Of a DNA stretch of 5,727 nucleotides, positions 5,495 to 5,727 are shown piece by piece. The notes under the pieces are model-generated. The model saw only the letters and a list, made by a program, of their open reading frames with translations, did not search any database and had not been told where the DNA came from. Position numbers and translations under genes: made by a program. The stretch lies in contig DHAH01000034.1 in NCBI GenBank assembly GCA_002397345.1, positions 1,195 through 6,921 of the forward strand, written 5' to 3'. The DNA is from Clostridiales bacterium UBA4959. Lineage in GTDB: Bacteria > Bacillota > Clostridia > Oscillospirales > CAG-272. The first letter of the stretch is position 1. Each line of letters opens with the position of its first letter.

Positions 5495-5692
5495 ATGAAA
5501 CGCGATAATGTTCCGCCGCCCGACGATGAGCGGAATCCGCCCGGATCGGGCGCAAAGAAACAGATATTGCTAAGACTGTCGCCGGCGTTGTGGCGCAGTC
5601 TGCAGGCGTGGGCGGAAGACGATTTCCGCTCGATAAACGGACAGATCGAATACCTGCTTTCCGAATGTGTTAAGCGCCGCGAAGGTCGATAA
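5495..5692 (+). CDS. Small Arc-like ribbon-helix-helix protein
   Basis: A 65-residue basic protein. Residues 1-20 are a Pro/Asp/Gly-rich flexible arm (NVPPPDDERNPPGSG). The rest fits a ribbon-helix-helix fold: strand KQILLRLS (22-29), helix A PALWRSLQAWAEDDF (30-44) and helix B SINGQIEYLLSECVKRR (46-62). The S-x-NGQIE-x-LL pattern is what I recall of the small 'Arc-like' proteins encoded beside SPFH genes. RHH proteins bind DNA as dimers through the paired strands, where Gln23, Leu25 and Arg27 would face the groove. The ATG is 4 nt after the SPFH stop with no clear Shine-Dalgarno sequence, so translation is probably coupled to SPFH. It could repress its own operon at the palindrome in the promoter, but this is an inference. 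No toxin gene is adjacent, so I would not call it an antitoxin. No terminator is visible in the 35 nt left in the window. Confidence 0.85.
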   Translation: MKRDNVPPPDDERNPPGSGAKKQILLRLSPALWRSLQAWAEDDFRSINGQIEYLLSECVKRREGR

Positions 5693-5727
5693 TTCGATAA
5701 CTATTGAAAAAAATCCGCGTCAAAACC

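Noticed and set aside
5495..5692. Toxin-antitoxin module reading of the RHH gene
   Set aside because: No toxin-like gene lies beside it; its only operon partner is the SPFH membrane protein.
5701..5727. Possible 3' end of a convergent minus-strand gene at the right edge (frame ending in TAG at 5703-5701)
   Set aside because: Only eight codons are visible, too few to support a coding call.

Overview
The window looks like chromosomal DNA from a low-to-mid GC Firmicute, most likely an uncultured Clostridia of the Oscillospiraceae/Ruminococcaceae kind. The evidence is strong GAGG-type ribosome binding sites, GTG and TTG starts, AT-rich promoter regions between GC-richer genes, a Gram-positive-style lipoprotein, a Bacillus/Clostridia-type (SDR) fructuronate reductase, and an SPFH protein of a form I recall from Clostridia. 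The taxonomic call is an inference. There is no rRNA, tRNA, CRISPR array, transposase or phage gene.

Layout. Four genes lie on the minus strand and are read from right to left: a HAD-superfamily phosphatase (4249-3584, TTG start), a stand-alone Anabaena-sensory-rhodopsin-transducer-like (ASRT) protein (3516-3148), an SDR of the D-mannonate oxidoreductase/fructuronate reductase type (3088-2204), and a lipoprotein with a probable beta-propeller and a C-terminal 'KPVLYLYP...VEWGG' domain (2073-226, GTG start). Two genes lie on the plus strand: a membrane-anchored SPFH/Band 7 protein (4465-5490) and, 4 nt behind it, a small ribbon-helix-helix protein (5495-5692). The 215-bp divergent region 4250-4464 holds a good promoter for the SPFH gene, a weaker one for the HAD gene, and two palindromes that look like operators. 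The left 225 bases hold no supported gene but contain two strong hairpins beyond the lipoprotein stop.

How the genes may work together. ASRT and SDR are 59 nt apart and co-directional. With the SDR assigned to hexuronate breakdown, the ASRT protein is best read as a small-molecule (sugar or uronate) binding accessory and not as a rhodopsin partner; no rhodopsin is present. The HAD gene may be co-transcribed with them, but its link to the pathway is unproven. The lipoprotein probably forms its own unit, because two hairpins separate it from the SDR. SPFH and RHH form a two-gene cassette: a membrane scaffold plus a probable DNA-binding protein, which may control the palindromic promoter in front of the pair.

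The most useful leads are the ASRT-SDR pairing, the SPFH-RHH cassette with its palindromic promoter, and the two-part lipoprotein with a sharp base-composition change. Nothing here proves a wholly new system.
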